DNA of 64,000 nt from Corynebacterium curieae (GCF_027570035.1 NZ_JAKMUU010000002.1:62001-126000), one strand, 5' to 3'; numbered from the stretch's first letter, positions 35,672-45,518 are shown. The notes: generated by a model not told the origin, from the letters alone. Translations and numbers: made by a program.

Positions 35672-36178
35672 TTAATCCTTTCCGTGTAGTAGTGAATCCG
35701 GAACATACCCCTCGTAGCCTGGCAGGTTAGTCACCTGCACAACTCCGGTGAAAAAGCGCTTAAGGGCCGGGATATCCTCGGGCTTCAGGTGATCAAAGAC
35801 CATGCGCCGCACCGATTCCACGTGCTCGGGGGCGGCGCGGCGTAGGTGTTCTAGTCCGGTGTGAGTTACGCACACATTGATACCGCGGGCATCGTCCTCG
35901 TCCGGTTCCTTAAACAATAGGCCGCGCTTTTCCATTCGGGTTACCTGGTGCGAGGCTCTAGAGCGGTCCCACTCCAGCTGCGTGCACAACTCGCGCAAGC
36001 GTAGGCGCTGTTCGGGTGCCTCTGAAAGAGCGACTAGGACGGCAAACTCGGAGGCAGAGACTTCCCCGCCGGCTTTCAGCGTTTCATCCATTCCCCTATC
36101 TATTTTGCGCACAGCGGCAAGCAACAGGCGCCATAGCTCCTGTTCTTCGTCGTCTAACCAGCGAGTTTGATAAGGCAT
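35672..36178 (-). CDS. MarR-family transcriptional regulator
   Basis: A 168-residue winged-helix regulator. The recognition region reads LRLRELCTQLEWDRSRASHQVTRMEKRGLLFKEPDEDDARGINVCVTHTGLEHL (about residues 57-110), with the conserved Asp-Asp-x-Arg wing (DEDDARG). Flanking helices form the dimer interface. It follows the SbcC-like gene by 5 nt on the same strand, so it may be the tail of that operon. Ligand and target are unknown. Confidence 0.88.
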   Translation of the reverse strand: MPYQTRWLDDEEQELWRLLLAAVRKIDRGMDETLKAGGEVSASEFAVLVALSEAPEQRLRLRELCTQLEWDRSRASHQVTRMEKRGLLFKEPDEDDARGINVCVTHTGLEHLRRAAPEHVESVRRMVFDHLKPEDIPALKRFFTGVVQVTNLPGYEGYVPDSLLHGKD

Positions 36179-36183
36179 GGAAC

Positions 36184-38769
36184 CTAGATTACCCTTTTGA
36201 GGGAAGCTATGTCGCGCTCATCGCGTCCCGGCACCCGGGAGTAGCGCTCTGGCAGGCAGGTAAAGACCAATACCTGATTATCCCGGCCGACATTGGAAAA
36301 GAGCGTGGCCATAAGTTGCAGACGGTGCGCGTCAGTAGAGCCCAGCGCATCGTCGACGATGACCGGCACTGACTCCACCCCCACTAATTGCGCAATGGCA
36401 AAGCGGGTGAGGATGGCCAATTGCTCGCGGGCACCACCAGAAAGGCTAGCCAAACTTACCGTCTCATTGCCCTGAGTGCGGGCGATCACGCGGAGATCTT
36501 CATCCAGCTCAAAGGTGATTTCGCCACCGTAAACGGTGCGCGCCAACTGTGAAAGTGCGGCCACGAAGGGCGCGGCGTAGCGCTGGCGGGCGGCATCGCG
36601 GTGCTTGAGCAATATCTCGCACAGGTAACGCGCTGCTTGGGCGCGCTTATCGACGCTCTCGTACACCGCCCGAGCCATCTCTACCGCCGCGGTGGCCTGC
36701 TGTGCGCGTTCGGCGGCACCGGAGTGGAAGTTCACCTCGCTAGAGAGCCGGCCGAGGTCCACCTCGCAGCGTTGGATGCGGTCGGTGAGGTAGTCCAAGT
36801 GAGACTGCGCGCCTTCTACCAGCGAATTGGCAGTATCAAGATCAACTGCTTCCATATGGTCCAGCTGCCCGCGCAGGTCCGCTACGGCGGCTTCCAAGCG
36901 GGTGACCTCGGTGTGGAGAGCATCATCGGCGGCGCGCTCGCGCGCGGAGGCGAGCTCTCGGGTCACTCGCTGCGCATTTTCGCGGGCGGCGTCCAGCTCG
37001 GCATCTAGGCGCACCACCTCGTGAGCAAGGCGGCTTTCGCGATACGGCACAAGCTCGCGGTCGAGCGCATCGACCTTTTCGCTCGCGGTTTCCTCTGCGG
37101 CTTCGGCGGCAGGAAGGTCTACCTCGGCGGTGTCTTCAAGGTCCGCGACCTTTTCGGCCAGCACGGAATGCTGGGAGCGCAAGCCGGCCAAGTCATCTGG
37201 ACCCAGCTCGGCACTAAGCGCACGGGTAGCGGCGTCGAGGGCATCGTTCTGCGCACGGTGTACCTCATGGGTTTCCTCGGCCGCAGCCACAGATTCTACG
37301 CCGAGGGTATCGAGCAGATCCCGCAATCGCATGCGCGCCTGTTCCACATCGCGCTGGGTGTCCTCGGCCGAGTAGGACCCAGCGGAAAAGCGGGCGGTGA
37401 TATCACCGATGGTGATAACGCGGGAATCAACGAGCTCGATGGCGGCACCCTCCCCCACCTCGACATCCTCGCCATCGACGCGAATGGTAGAACCGGTCGG
37501 CCCAGAAAAATGCACCTTGGCGGCCGCGGCCTCGTGCAGGCGCTGTGCTACCGAAAGGGCCGAGTCCGCCTTATGCAGACCGGTGATATCGGCCGCGGTC
37601 ACCTCGCGGCCGCGCTGCGCAACGACGGCGCGGGCTTGATCCGTCTCGGCGGCAAGGGAGTCAAGCGATTTCAGCCGGGCACTGAGCTGCTCAAACTTCT
37701 GCTTATCTTGCTGGCGGCGCGCTTGCTTAAGAGTGCTGCGGGCCGCGGCATAGTCCTCTTTGGCCTCCGCCAGGTGCTTTTCTAATCTTACTTTCTCCTC
37801 GGTCTCCTCTTTAGCCTTGTCTTGCGCGGCGATGAGCTTGTGCTGGGCAGCCTCGGTGGCCCTGGCAGATTCCTCGGCCGCGGTGACGAGCTCGGCGCGC
37901 TCGGTGACTGCGGATTGCGCACGAGCGAGATCGTCCGTGGCACGCTCAAGCGTGGCTTTATGGGAGTCCAGCTTGGCCTGCGCGGTCGCGGCTTCCTCGG
38001 CCCGAGACTGCTTTTCGGTGAGATCGGCCTGCGCAGCGGGAAGTTCAGCTTTGGCGGCAGCTTGGTCGCGCTCGAGTTGTTCGTAGCGCTCTACCACGGA
38101 ATCGAGCTCGCGCAGTACGCGGGTAGCCTCTGCGTATTCTTCTTCGGCGCGGGACAGGGCTTCGGCGGATTCCTTGTACTCGCCTGCCGGATTACCCTTC
38201 GCCGCGGTGAAGTAGCGCTGATATTCCTTGTCCACTCGGGCCAGCAACGCGGAGTCATCGCCGGAGACTTCTTCCTCGGCCAGGCCGGATTCGCGCTCTA
38301 GCGCCCGGGTTAGGCTGGGTATGCCGACGGCAGAAATGGCCTCGCCGGTATCGTCTTGGCGCATAAAGAGGGCGTCGACAAGCGAGCGATCCAAGTGCTC
38401 AGAGAGGATGCGCTCCAGCTCATCGTCGGCCTGGCTGCCGGTAAATTGCGCCGGCCGTGGGGAAGAAATATTCAGCTCGCAGGACTTTTTGGACAGCCAG
38501 CGCTTGGCAATGCGAAAGCGGTACTCCCCTACGCTCAGCTCGGCTATAACCTCCGGGGCAACGTCCTTGCCCACCGGCTGCAGGGCGCGAATGCGCTTGG
38601 AGCGGCCGCTGTGTTTTTCGGTGAGCACCACGTCGAGCGCCTCCACGATGGTGGACTTGCCTGCCTCGTTCTCGCCGTGGATGACCACGACGCCGGTCTC
38701 AGGCAGCTCATCGAGGGCCAGGTGCTCAATGCCACGGACATTGGTGAGTTCTAGGCGGTGGATACGCAT
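36184..38769 (-). CDS. SbcC/Rad50-like AAA ATPase
   Basis: An 861-residue SMC-type ATPase. Walker A is HGENEAGKST (residues 31-40); the ABC signature LASLSGGAREQLAIL lies at about 772-786 and Walker B VPVIVDDALGSTD at about 795-807. Two long coiled-coil arms fill the middle. No CxxC zinc hook is visible; between the arms is a small beta-rich insert (about residues 410-470: VHFSGPTGSTIRVDGEDVEVGEG...) instead. This resembles the YhaN subgroup rather than canonical SbcC. Its ATG overlaps the stop of the SbcD-like gene (TAATG), so the pair forms one complex acting on DNA ends. Confidence 0.88.
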   Translation of the reverse strand: MRIHRLELTNVRGIEHLALDELPETGVVVIHGENEAGKSTIVEALDVVLTEKHSGRSKRIRALQPVGKDVAPEVIAELSVGEYRFRIAKRWLSKKSCELNISSPRPAQFTGSQADDELERILSEHLDRSLVDALFMRQDDTGEAISAVGIPSLTRALERESGLAEEEVSGDDSALLARVDKEYQRYFTAAKGNPAGEYKESAEALSRAEEEYAEATRVLRELDSVVERYEQLERDQAAAKAELPAAQADLTEKQSRAEEAATAQAKLDSHKATLERATDDLARAQSAVTERAELVTAAEESARATEAAQHKLIAAQDKAKEETEEKVRLEKHLAEAKEDYAAARSTLKQARRQQDKQKFEQLSARLKSLDSLAAETDQARAVVAQRGREVTAADITGLHKADSALSVAQRLHEAAAAKVHFSGPTGSTIRVDGEDVEVGEGAAIELVDSRVITIGDITARFSAGSYSAEDTQRDVEQARMRLRDLLDTLGVESVAAAEETHEVHRAQNDALDAATRALSAELGPDDLAGLRSQHSVLAEKVADLEDTAEVDLPAAEAAEETASEKVDALDRELVPYRESRLAHEVVRLDAELDAARENAQRVTRELASARERAADDALHTEVTRLEAAVADLRGQLDHMEAVDLDTANSLVEGAQSHLDYLTDRIQRCEVDLGRLSSEVNFHSGAAERAQQATAAVEMARAVYESVDKRAQAARYLCEILLKHRDAARQRYAAPFVAALSQLARTVYGGEITFELDEDLRVIARTQGNETVSLASLSGGAREQLAILTRFAIAQLVGVESVPVIVDDALGSTDAHRLQLMATLFSNVGRDNQVLVFTCLPERYSRVPGRDERDIASLKRVI

Positions 38770-39887
38770 TAGGACTGTCCCTCCAGGCGGAATAGCAGGT
38801 TGGCGGCGTCGCGGGCGACGGGATCCTCGCGGTTATCCAGCAGCTCTTGCAAGGCTTCGGCCGCGTAGCCGGAGATATCGAGGCTGGCCAGTTCTTCCTC
38901 GCTGGGCTCCAAGTAGAGATCCATGGTGCGCTCGCGGGGGCGCAGGGACGCAAATACGGCCTCGTACTCATCCAGGCCGCGCTGCAGACGGGCGTGGGCC
39001 TCGACGCCGAGCGTGCCGCGCAGGCTATATTTCACGGCCGTGCGTACCTTATCGGGGTACTCGCCAAGGCGCGCGAGGAAGCGGTCCACGTCCTCGGCGG
39101 AATCCACGGCGGCATCAATGGCCTCAAAGGTCCAGCGGCCGATGCGGCGCTTGTCGACGTCCACCTTATCCCCCACGCGCACCACCAACGCATTGCCGGA
39201 ATCGGCCTCGCCGCCACCGGTGCTCGTTTCCTTATAGTCCGTGGTCTCCGGACTGCCGGAGAACCACACCCGGCCGGTGGTGCCGAGGCTCGCGGTGGAG
39301 TGGGTATCGCCGAGCGCTAGGTAATCTATTACCCCGCGCTCCAGGCAATCCTCTACGAAGGCAAGGTCAATGGTATCGGCGTCCTCCTCCCCGGAGCGGG
39401 AATCCACCTGGCCGTGGCCGACGGCGATGCGAATGCCCTCAGCCGGCCCCAACGGCTCGAGCGCTTGACGGACCAAGTCGTGATTTGCACGCTTGGACAA
39501 GTACGGCGCGCCGACCAACTCCACGCCTGCCGCTACCTCGATAGGCTCGGAATCCGCGATGACATGGACATTATCCGCGCTGGTCTTATAAAAGACCGAA
39601 TCCGCCACCAGCGGATCGTGGTTTCCCGGCAGGACGTAGACCGGTACGGGCAGGCGCTTGAACATCTCCGTGGCGCGGGCGAGGATTTCGCGCGAGAGGG
39701 CATTGTGCTCAAAAACGTCACCGGCGACGACGATGAACTCCGCGCCGGTTTCCTCGGCCAGTTCTCCTAGCCGAACGATTGCGGCCTCGCGATCATCGTT
39801 AAAGCGGCCCTGGGCCTCGCCCTTCAAAAACCACCGGGTCATGCCCAGCTGAAAATCGGAGGTGTGGATAAAGGTGGTAGCAGTCAT
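38769..39887 (-). CDS. SbcD/Mre11-like metallophosphoesterase
   Basis: A 372-residue calcineurin-like phosphoesterase. Motifs are FIHTSDFQLG (residues 6-15), AGDVFEHNAL (55-64), PGNHDPL (87-93), VGHGQVDS and ALGDTHS. The first motif normally reads DxH; here it is Asp11-Phe-Gln13, so one metal-ligand His is replaced by Gln. Such DxQ variants may be normal for this actinobacterial subgroup, but I cannot check. It overlaps both neighbours by TAATG and should form an Mre11-Rad50-like nuclease with the next gene product. Confidence 0.88.
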   Translation of the reverse strand: MTATTFIHTSDFQLGMTRWFLKGEAQGRFNDDREAAIVRLGELAEETGAEFIVVAGDVFEHNALSREILARATEMFKRLPVPVYVLPGNHDPLVADSVFYKTSADNVHVIADSEPIEVAAGVELVGAPYLSKRANHDLVRQALEPLGPAEGIRIAVGHGQVDSRSGEEDADTIDLAFVEDCLERGVIDYLALGDTHSTASLGTTGRVWFSGSPETTDYKETSTGGGEADSGNALVVRVGDKVDVDKRRIGRWTFEAIDAAVDSAEDVDRFLARLGEYPDKVRTAVKYSLRGTLGVEAHARLQRGLDEYEAVFASLRPRERTMDLYLEPSEEELASLDISGYAAEALQELLDNREDPVARDAANLLFRLEGQS

Positions 39888-40708
39888 TAGTGCGTGAGGT
39901 GGTAGTAGAGGTCTTCAATATCGGATACCGCGCGCAGGAGGTCCAGGTTGGTATGCGAGACCGATCGCATGGCCTTGCGCAGCAGGTCCGGATCGGAGTC
40001 ATCGATGGCCGGGGCTACCTTGGGCTGCGGCAACTTCGGCAATTCCCGCCCGTTCCAGAAGATGTCGTTCTTTTCTTCCTCGGACAGATCGCTCGGGGTG
40101 AAGCTTTCGCGGCTAACCGCCTTGGCTTGCTCTAAGACCATGCGCTCCAGGCGGGCAAAGTCTAGACCGCGCATATTAAAGATGACGGCTGGGTCCGCAT
40201 CCGCGCGGGTGGCGAGCTTATCGCCCACGGCCACAATGTGCTTGCACACGTACTCGCCGTCCGGGCAGTCACATGTTAGGCGCAGGTCTCCGGCCTCGGG
40301 GGCGAAGAGGGTGTCTAGGGCGGCGTCGGCAAGCAAGCCCTTGCGCGCATTCGCCACGGAATTGGGGGTGCGGGCGAACTCGGTGGCTAGCTGGGCAATG
40401 TCATCGTTATTGCGGTACGGCAGTTGGATGAGCACCGCAAAAGGCTCGTTCTGGGAGCCGGCCACGCGCCCGTGAATGGCGCCGTTGCGCACCTCCAGGC
40501 CTACGACATGGCCGCCCTCGGCATACTGGCGGCCGCGGGTAATTCGGCCGCGATCCGCACCATGCGAGGTAAAAGCCGCGATACGCGCAGCCGTGGTGGA
40601 TAAGATGCGCCCGCTGCGATCAACGTGATTAACCTCGTCTGCGGTGCTCACGCGCTTGCGGGTGCCAAAATTGGCGTAGATGACGTTGTCGTCGCCTTTA
40701 ACGGACAT
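39887..40708 (-). CDS. SWIM zinc-finger protein
   Basis: A 273-residue protein with the SWIM motif CxCx6CxH: LTCDCPDGEYVCKHIVAVGDKLA (about residues 144-166). The N-terminal half includes RGRQYAEGGHVVGLEVRNGAIHGRVAGSQNEPF, typical of SWIM proteins encoded next to SNF2 helicases. The SWIM finger is thought to bind DNA or partner protein. It lies 3 nt after the SNF2 gene and overlaps the SbcD-like gene (TAATG), so all four genes here are translationally linked. Confidence 0.9.
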   Translation of the reverse strand: MSVKGDDNVIYANFGTRKRVSTADEVNHVDRSGRILSTTAARIAAFTSHGADRGRITRGRQYAEGGHVVGLEVRNGAIHGRVAGSQNEPFAVLIQLPYRNNDDIAQLATEFARTPNSVANARKGLLADAALDTLFAPEAGDLRLTCDCPDGEYVCKHIVAVGDKLATRADADPAVIFNMRGLDFARLERMVLEQAKAVSRESFTPSDLSEEEKNDIFWNGRELPKLPQPKVAPAIDDSDPDLLRKAMRSVSHTNLDLLRAVSDIEDLYYHLTH

Positions 40709-40711
40709 AAA

Positions 40712-43700
40712 TTACTCCCTCCCCCGGTAGCTCATGAGTGCGGCCAGCTGATCGGGGTCTAGCTCGGTAAGCCAGCCTTCGCCCTCGCCCACCACGGCGC
40801 CGGCGAGCTGCGTCTTGCCGTCCAAAATGTCCTGGATAGATTCCTCCAGCGTACCTGCGGTGATCATCTTATATACCTGCACATTGCGGCGCTGGCCAAT
40901 GCGGAAGGCACGGTCCGTTGCCTGGTTTTCCACTGCAGGGTTCCACCAGCGGTCCATGTGCACGACGATTGAGGCGGCCGTCAGGTTCAGGCCGGTGCCG
41001 CCCGCCTTGAGCGAAAGGATCATCGCCGGCGGGCCGTCCTCGGACTGGAAATCTTCCACCATCTGGTCGCGCTTATTCTTGCTTACCCCGCCATGGAGGA
41101 AAGGAGTCTCCCGGCCGAGCTGGTCGCTAAGGTAGGGCTGCAAAATATCGCCAAAGGCCTTGTACTGGGTAAAGACCAAGAGTCTCTCGCCGGATTCGGT
41201 GGCCTCGTCCACGATGCGCATGAGCTCTTTGACCTTGCCGGAACGGTGCTTGCCCTTGAGCGTCACCGGCGAGTTATCGCCCAGGTAGTGCGCGGGGTGA
41301 TTACAGATCTGCTTAATGCGGGTCAGCGAGGCTAGTACCAGCCCGCGCTTATTTATTCCCGTAGCCTCCTGCAGGTCCTTCTTAACCTGGTTGACCAGAG
41401 CCTTATACAGGGCGGCCTGCTCGGTGGTCATGGACACTGTAAGGATTTGCTCGGACTTTTCCGGCAGGTCATCGATAATATTCGGATCCGTCTTTACGCG
41501 GCGGAGGATAAACGGCGCGGTGAGCTGGCGCAGGCGCTCGGACATGTCCTCATCATTATTGCGCTCGATGGCCTTGGCAAAGTGATTGCGGAAAAATGAT
41601 GCGGAGCCCAATACACCGGGGTTGCAAAAATCCAGGATGGAGCGCATCTCAGAAAGGCGGTTTTCCACCGGGGTACCGGTCAGCGCCACGCGATGCTCCG
41701 AGGGCAGTGAGCGCACGGCCTTGGACGAGCGGGTAGCGGAGTTCTTAATCGCCTGGGCCTCATCAAGGACAACGCGCTGCCAGCCAACCTCGCCCATGTC
41801 CTTAAAATCGCGGCCCACGGTGCCGTAGGTGGTGATGACGAGGTCGCACTCGCCGGCGTCCTTAATGAAGTCCTCGCCACGCGGACGGCTCGAGCCGTGC
41901 TGCACCATGACTTTGAAATCTGGGACGAAACGCTGAGCCTCGCGCGCCCAGTTGCCCACCACGGAAGTTGGCGCCACGACGAGCGTGGGTCCGGTCTGCT
42001 CGCCGCGGTCCTTTTCCACCGCGAGTAGGGACAGTAGTTGGAGGGTTTTGCCGAGCCCCATGTCGTCGGCAAGCACTGCCCCAATACCGTTGCGCGACAT
42101 CCAATACAGCCAGTCGACGCCGCGGCGCTGGTACTCGCGCAGCTCCGCCTGCACAGTCGCAGGGATGTCCACGCGCTTCGGGGCGACCTTATCCACCCCG
42201 CCGAGCAGCGCCGTATGCCAAGTACTGCCGGTGAACTCGATAGGTTCCTGGGCCATGGACTCCAGCGCCAACTCGCGCAACTCGGCCACCGTGACCTGCT
42301 CGTGCTCCTCGCCGCCGTCATTAAACTCCTGTCGGCGGCGTTCCACGTCCGCCATCAGGGCTTCCCAGCCTGGCTCTTCTAGTTGCTTGGCCTTCTCCGC
42401 GGTGGCGGCCAGCTGCTCGAGCTCCTTCTTCTTACGCACGATGGACTTCTGCTTCAGCGCGTCCATATAACCGGAGACTTGCGAGACCACCTGCTTATCG
42501 GCCATGACCCACTTGCCGCGCAGCTGGATAAGACCGGACTTGGAATTGACCAAGTCCTCCATCTCTTCCTCAGTCAGTTCCACATCGCCCACGGACATGC
42601 GCCAGTTATAGTCCACCAGCTTATTCATGCCGATGTGCTTCTTCGTGGCGGCCTCGGCCGGATCGCGGGCCTCGTGGGTCTCCAACTTGGCCTTGGTCTC
42701 CATCTGGGCCCAAGCCTTGGGCAGCATGACGGTCACGCCATTGGCCTTGAGTTTATCCACCTCGTGGGTAATAAAGTGGGTGAGCTGGTGGGTCTCAAGG
42801 TAGACGTCCCAGTCGCCGTCGCCAGGCTGCGGCAGCTGCGCGGTCTCCCCCAGCGTGGGTGCGATGCGCACGGCCTTGCGGTGGGCTTCCCTCAGCTTTT
42901 CGACGCTCGCCCTATCCAAACTCTGCGCCGACACCGGCCGCGGAGAATCCGTGCCTGAGCGCACCCGCACGCGCACCGGCCACTTCGCCTCGTCCGGGTC
43001 TTCCTCCAGTGGCTCCTCCACGATATAAACCAGCTGGAGTTCTACCTCATAAATCGAGTTCTTCCACTCGTTGAGCCCGCGCAGCAGCTGCGCCCGACCG
43101 CGGCGAATCGGCCGAGTATCCAGCAGGGCACGTGCGAATTCGTGCCAAGGCATCGGCCGCGGGGCTTCTGCCACGGGACGCAGCTCGCGGAAGGCAATCC
43201 AGTGCGTTAGCTCATCGGCCATATCATCCGAAAGCGCCCGGTTATTTACGTGCAAGATGCCCGGCGCGGCGGCCATCATCTCTGCCAACCAGCCCCGCTC
43301 GCCTAAGCCTGAGGCCAGCTGCCACATAGGGAACCATTCATTGGCCTGGTATGCCAAGCGGAAGGTCACGCGCCCAGCGCGGACGAATTTGCACAAGCCA
43401 CCGTAGGCTTGCAGTAGCCACTGCAGGTCAGGGGCGATAGTGGCCGGCGGTTTATGGTTGAGGTATTCCATCTGCGCGAGGGCCGCGACGGCCTCCTCTG
43501 GTCCGAACATCGCCATCGGCACCATCAAGGAAACATCCTTGCCCTTCGGCGTACGCAGGGAAACCCGCGCCCGATTGCGGAAGGACTTTTTGCCCAAGAT
43601 GGCCTCCACCGCTGGTGGAAAGGTGCCCTCCGGCACGGCATTGGGCATAACAATCTTGTGCCCTTCTACCTGTTCAATCCATAGACCAAGCCCCGTTACG

Positions 43701-43735
43701 GGCAGCCACAGTCCATGCACAAGGTAAGAAGCCAT
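40712..43735 (-). CDS. SNF2-family DNA helicase/translocase
   Basis: A 1007-residue protein (from ATG 43735, MASYLVHGLW; an ATG four codons earlier is possible). A long N-terminal region (about 1-530, with an SNF2-associated bacterial domain) precedes the motor: GVDWLYWMSRNGIGAVLADDMGLGKTLQ (Walker A, about 560), VVLDEAQAIKN (motif II, about 656), LTGTPVENRL, then the second RecA lobe with VFTQYKAFGDIL, SLKAGGTGLNLTAAS and DRAFRIGQRRNVQVYKMI. These proteins move on double-stranded DNA and are commonly paired with a SWIM protein, as here. Confidence 0.94.
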   Translation of the reverse strand: MASYLVHGLWLPVTGLGLWIEQVEGHKIVMPNAVPEGTFPPAVEAILGKKSFRNRARVSLRTPKGKDVSLMVPMAMFGPEEAVAALAQMEYLNHKPPATIAPDLQWLLQAYGGLCKFVRAGRVTFRLAYQANEWFPMWQLASGLGERGWLAEMMAAAPGILHVNNRALSDDMADELTHWIAFRELRPVAEAPRPMPWHEFARALLDTRPIRRGRAQLLRGLNEWKNSIYEVELQLVYIVEEPLEEDPDEAKWPVRVRVRSGTDSPRPVSAQSLDRASVEKLREAHRKAVRIAPTLGETAQLPQPGDGDWDVYLETHQLTHFITHEVDKLKANGVTVMLPKAWAQMETKAKLETHEARDPAEAATKKHIGMNKLVDYNWRMSVGDVELTEEEMEDLVNSKSGLIQLRGKWVMADKQVVSQVSGYMDALKQKSIVRKKKELEQLAATAEKAKQLEEPGWEALMADVERRRQEFNDGGEEHEQVTVAELRELALESMAQEPIEFTGSTWHTALLGGVDKVAPKRVDIPATVQAELREYQRRGVDWLYWMSRNGIGAVLADDMGLGKTLQLLSLLAVEKDRGEQTGPTLVVAPTSVVGNWAREAQRFVPDFKVMVQHGSSRPRGEDFIKDAGECDLVITTYGTVGRDFKDMGEVGWQRVVLDEAQAIKNSATRSSKAVRSLPSEHRVALTGTPVENRLSEMRSILDFCNPGVLGSASFFRNHFAKAIERNNDEDMSERLRQLTAPFILRRVKTDPNIIDDLPEKSEQILTVSMTTEQAALYKALVNQVKKDLQEATGINKRGLVLASLTRIKQICNHPAHYLGDNSPVTLKGKHRSGKVKELMRIVDEATESGERLLVFTQYKAFGDILQPYLSDQLGRETPFLHGGVSKNKRDQMVEDFQSEDGPPAMILSLKAGGTGLNLTAASIVVHMDRWWNPAVENQATDRAFRIGQRRNVQVYKMITAGTLEESIQDILDGKTQLAGAVVGEGEGWLTELDPDQLAALMSYRGRE

Positions 43736-43915
43736 AGCCGCCAGCATAGCAGCCCATTTGATTTTGTTACACGCTCGTTATGTTCCACCCTTTTCCCAGT
43801 TGAACGATAGAAAATCCAAACGGAGATCTGCGCCACACCTGTATTTTCGCTTGGGTTAACCTTGTGACCTCGTTAACGTAAGAATGTCCTTTACAAAATC
43901 TACAAGGAGTAAAAC

Positions 43916-45481
43916 GTGCAAGAATCAACTTGGTACGTCATTGCGATGATCATTTATCTCTTCGCAATGGCAGCCATTGGCTACTGGAGCTACAAACAAA
44001 CCGACCAATATGACGATTATGTTTTGGGCGGCCGTGGCCTGCACCCATTCGTAGCGGCTCTCTCCGCTGGCGCCTCTGACATGTCCGGCTGGCTACTCAT
44101 GGGCCTGCCGGGCGCGCTATTCCTCTCGGGCATGTCCGAGCTGTGGATGGCCATCGGCCTGCTCGTCGGCTGCTGGGCAAACTGGAAGTGGGTGGCACCA
44201 CGCCTGCGCTCCTACTCGGAGATTGCGGCCAACTCCATTACCGTGCCGTCCTTCTTTGAAAACCGCCTGCACGATAAGTCCCGCCTGCTGCGCATTATTT
44301 CCGCGGCCATTATTATCTTCTTCTTTACCTTCTACGTCTCCTCCGGCATGGTCTCCGGTGGCCGCTACTTCGAGTCCACCTTCGGTGGCGACTACCTCAC
44401 CGGCATGCTTGTTATTGCGGCCGTGACCATTTTCTACACCTTCGTCGGTGGCTTCTTGGCGGTGTCCTACACGGACGTCGTCCAGGGCGTGCTCATGTTC
44501 GTCGCCCTGATGATTGTGCCGATCATGGCAATCGTCTCTCTTTCCGATCCTTCCGAGATCTTCACCTTTGCAAGCAATAACGCTTATGCCACCGATGGCG
44601 CGGTAGAAAACCCGAATTACTTCTCCATGTTCGCGGGCGTTTCCGCCGGCGTTATCATCGGCAACCTTGCCTGGGGCTTGGGCTACTTTGGCCAGCCGCA
44701 TATCATCGTGCGTTTCATGGCGCTGCGCAAGCCTTCCGACGCCCGCCAGGGCCGCTTCTACGGCGTAACTTGGATGGGCCTATCCGTCATCGGCGCAATC
44801 TTCGTCGCCCTGTCCGGCACCGTTTACTTCACCCAGACCGGCCACAGCATCACCGATCAGGAAAACTTCGAGACCATCTTCCTGGATATGGCGCAGGCCA
44901 TGATGCACCCACTTCCCGCAGGCTTCGTCCTGACCGCGGTTCTGGCCGCCATCATGTCCACCATGTCTTCCCAGATGCTCGTCGTCTCTACTTCCCTCAT
45001 CGAGGACCTCTTCCTCATCTTTGCCAAGAAGAAGCCAGGCGAGCAGGTCCTTATTAACCTTTCCCGCACCGCCATCGTCGCCATCGCGGTCATTGCAGCC
45101 CTGCTGGCAATCAACCCATCTGACTCCATTTTGGGTCTGGTTGGCTTCGCTTGGGCAGGCTTCGGTTCTGCCTTCGGCCCGATCATCTTGCTCTCCTTGT
45201 ACTGGAAGCGTCTGAACTCCACCGGTGCCATCGCCGGCATGCTCACCGGTGCCGTCGTCGCCATTGGTTGGGGCATGTCCCCGCTTTCCGACGTCCTCTA
45301 CGAAATCGTCCCAGGCTTCTTCCTGGCCCTCATCGTGGCGGTTATTGTCTCCAAGCTCACCAAGGAGCCAAAGCCAGAGGTTGTGGCCGAATTCGAAGAG
45401 TCCACCAAGCTGGCCAAGCTCGTGGAAAACAACTCCAACCTCGACTTCGAGGAAGCAGCAGAGAAGGTCACCGATAAATAG
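43916..45481 (+). CDS. putP: Sodium/proline symporter
   Basis: A 521-residue SSS-family transporter with about thirteen helices. Family landmarks are DYVLGGRGLHPFVAALSAGASDMSGWLLMGLPGA (about residues 34-67, Na+ and proline site region), WGLGYFGQPHIIVRFMA, and AGFGSAFGPIILLSLYWKRLNSTGAIAGMLTG. The start is GTG at 43916 with a strong AAGGAG 9 nt upstream. The C-terminal tail is charged and cytosolic. It imports proline with Na+. Confidence 0.93.
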   Translation: MQESTWYVIAMIIYLFAMAAIGYWSYKQTDQYDDYVLGGRGLHPFVAALSAGASDMSGWLLMGLPGALFLSGMSELWMAIGLLVGCWANWKWVAPRLRSYSEIAANSITVPSFFENRLHDKSRLLRIISAAIIIFFFTFYVSSGMVSGGRYFESTFGGDYLTGMLVIAAVTIFYTFVGGFLAVSYTDVVQGVLMFVALMIVPIMAIVSLSDPSEIFTFASNNAYATDGAVENPNYFSMFAGVSAGVIIGNLAWGLGYFGQPHIIVRFMALRKPSDARQGRFYGVTWMGLSVIGAIFVALSGTVYFTQTGHSITDQENFETIFLDMAQAMMHPLPAGFVLTAVLAAIMSTMSSQMLVVSTSLIEDLFLIFAKKKPGEQVLINLSRTAIVAIAVIAALLAINPSDSILGLVGFAWAGFGSAFGPIILLSLYWKRLNSTGAIAGMLTGAVVAIGWGMSPLSDVLYEIVPGFFLALIVAVIVSKLTKEPKPEVVAEFEESTKLAKLVENNSNLDFEEAAEKVTDK

Positions 45482-45518
45482 TCGGAACCAACCTGCGCTC
45501 CGCGCAGTCCAATAGGAC

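Noticed and set aside
43851-43892. GlxR-like half site TTGTGACCTCGTTAACG before putP
   Set aside because: Only the TGTGA half fits; the second half does not match TCACA.
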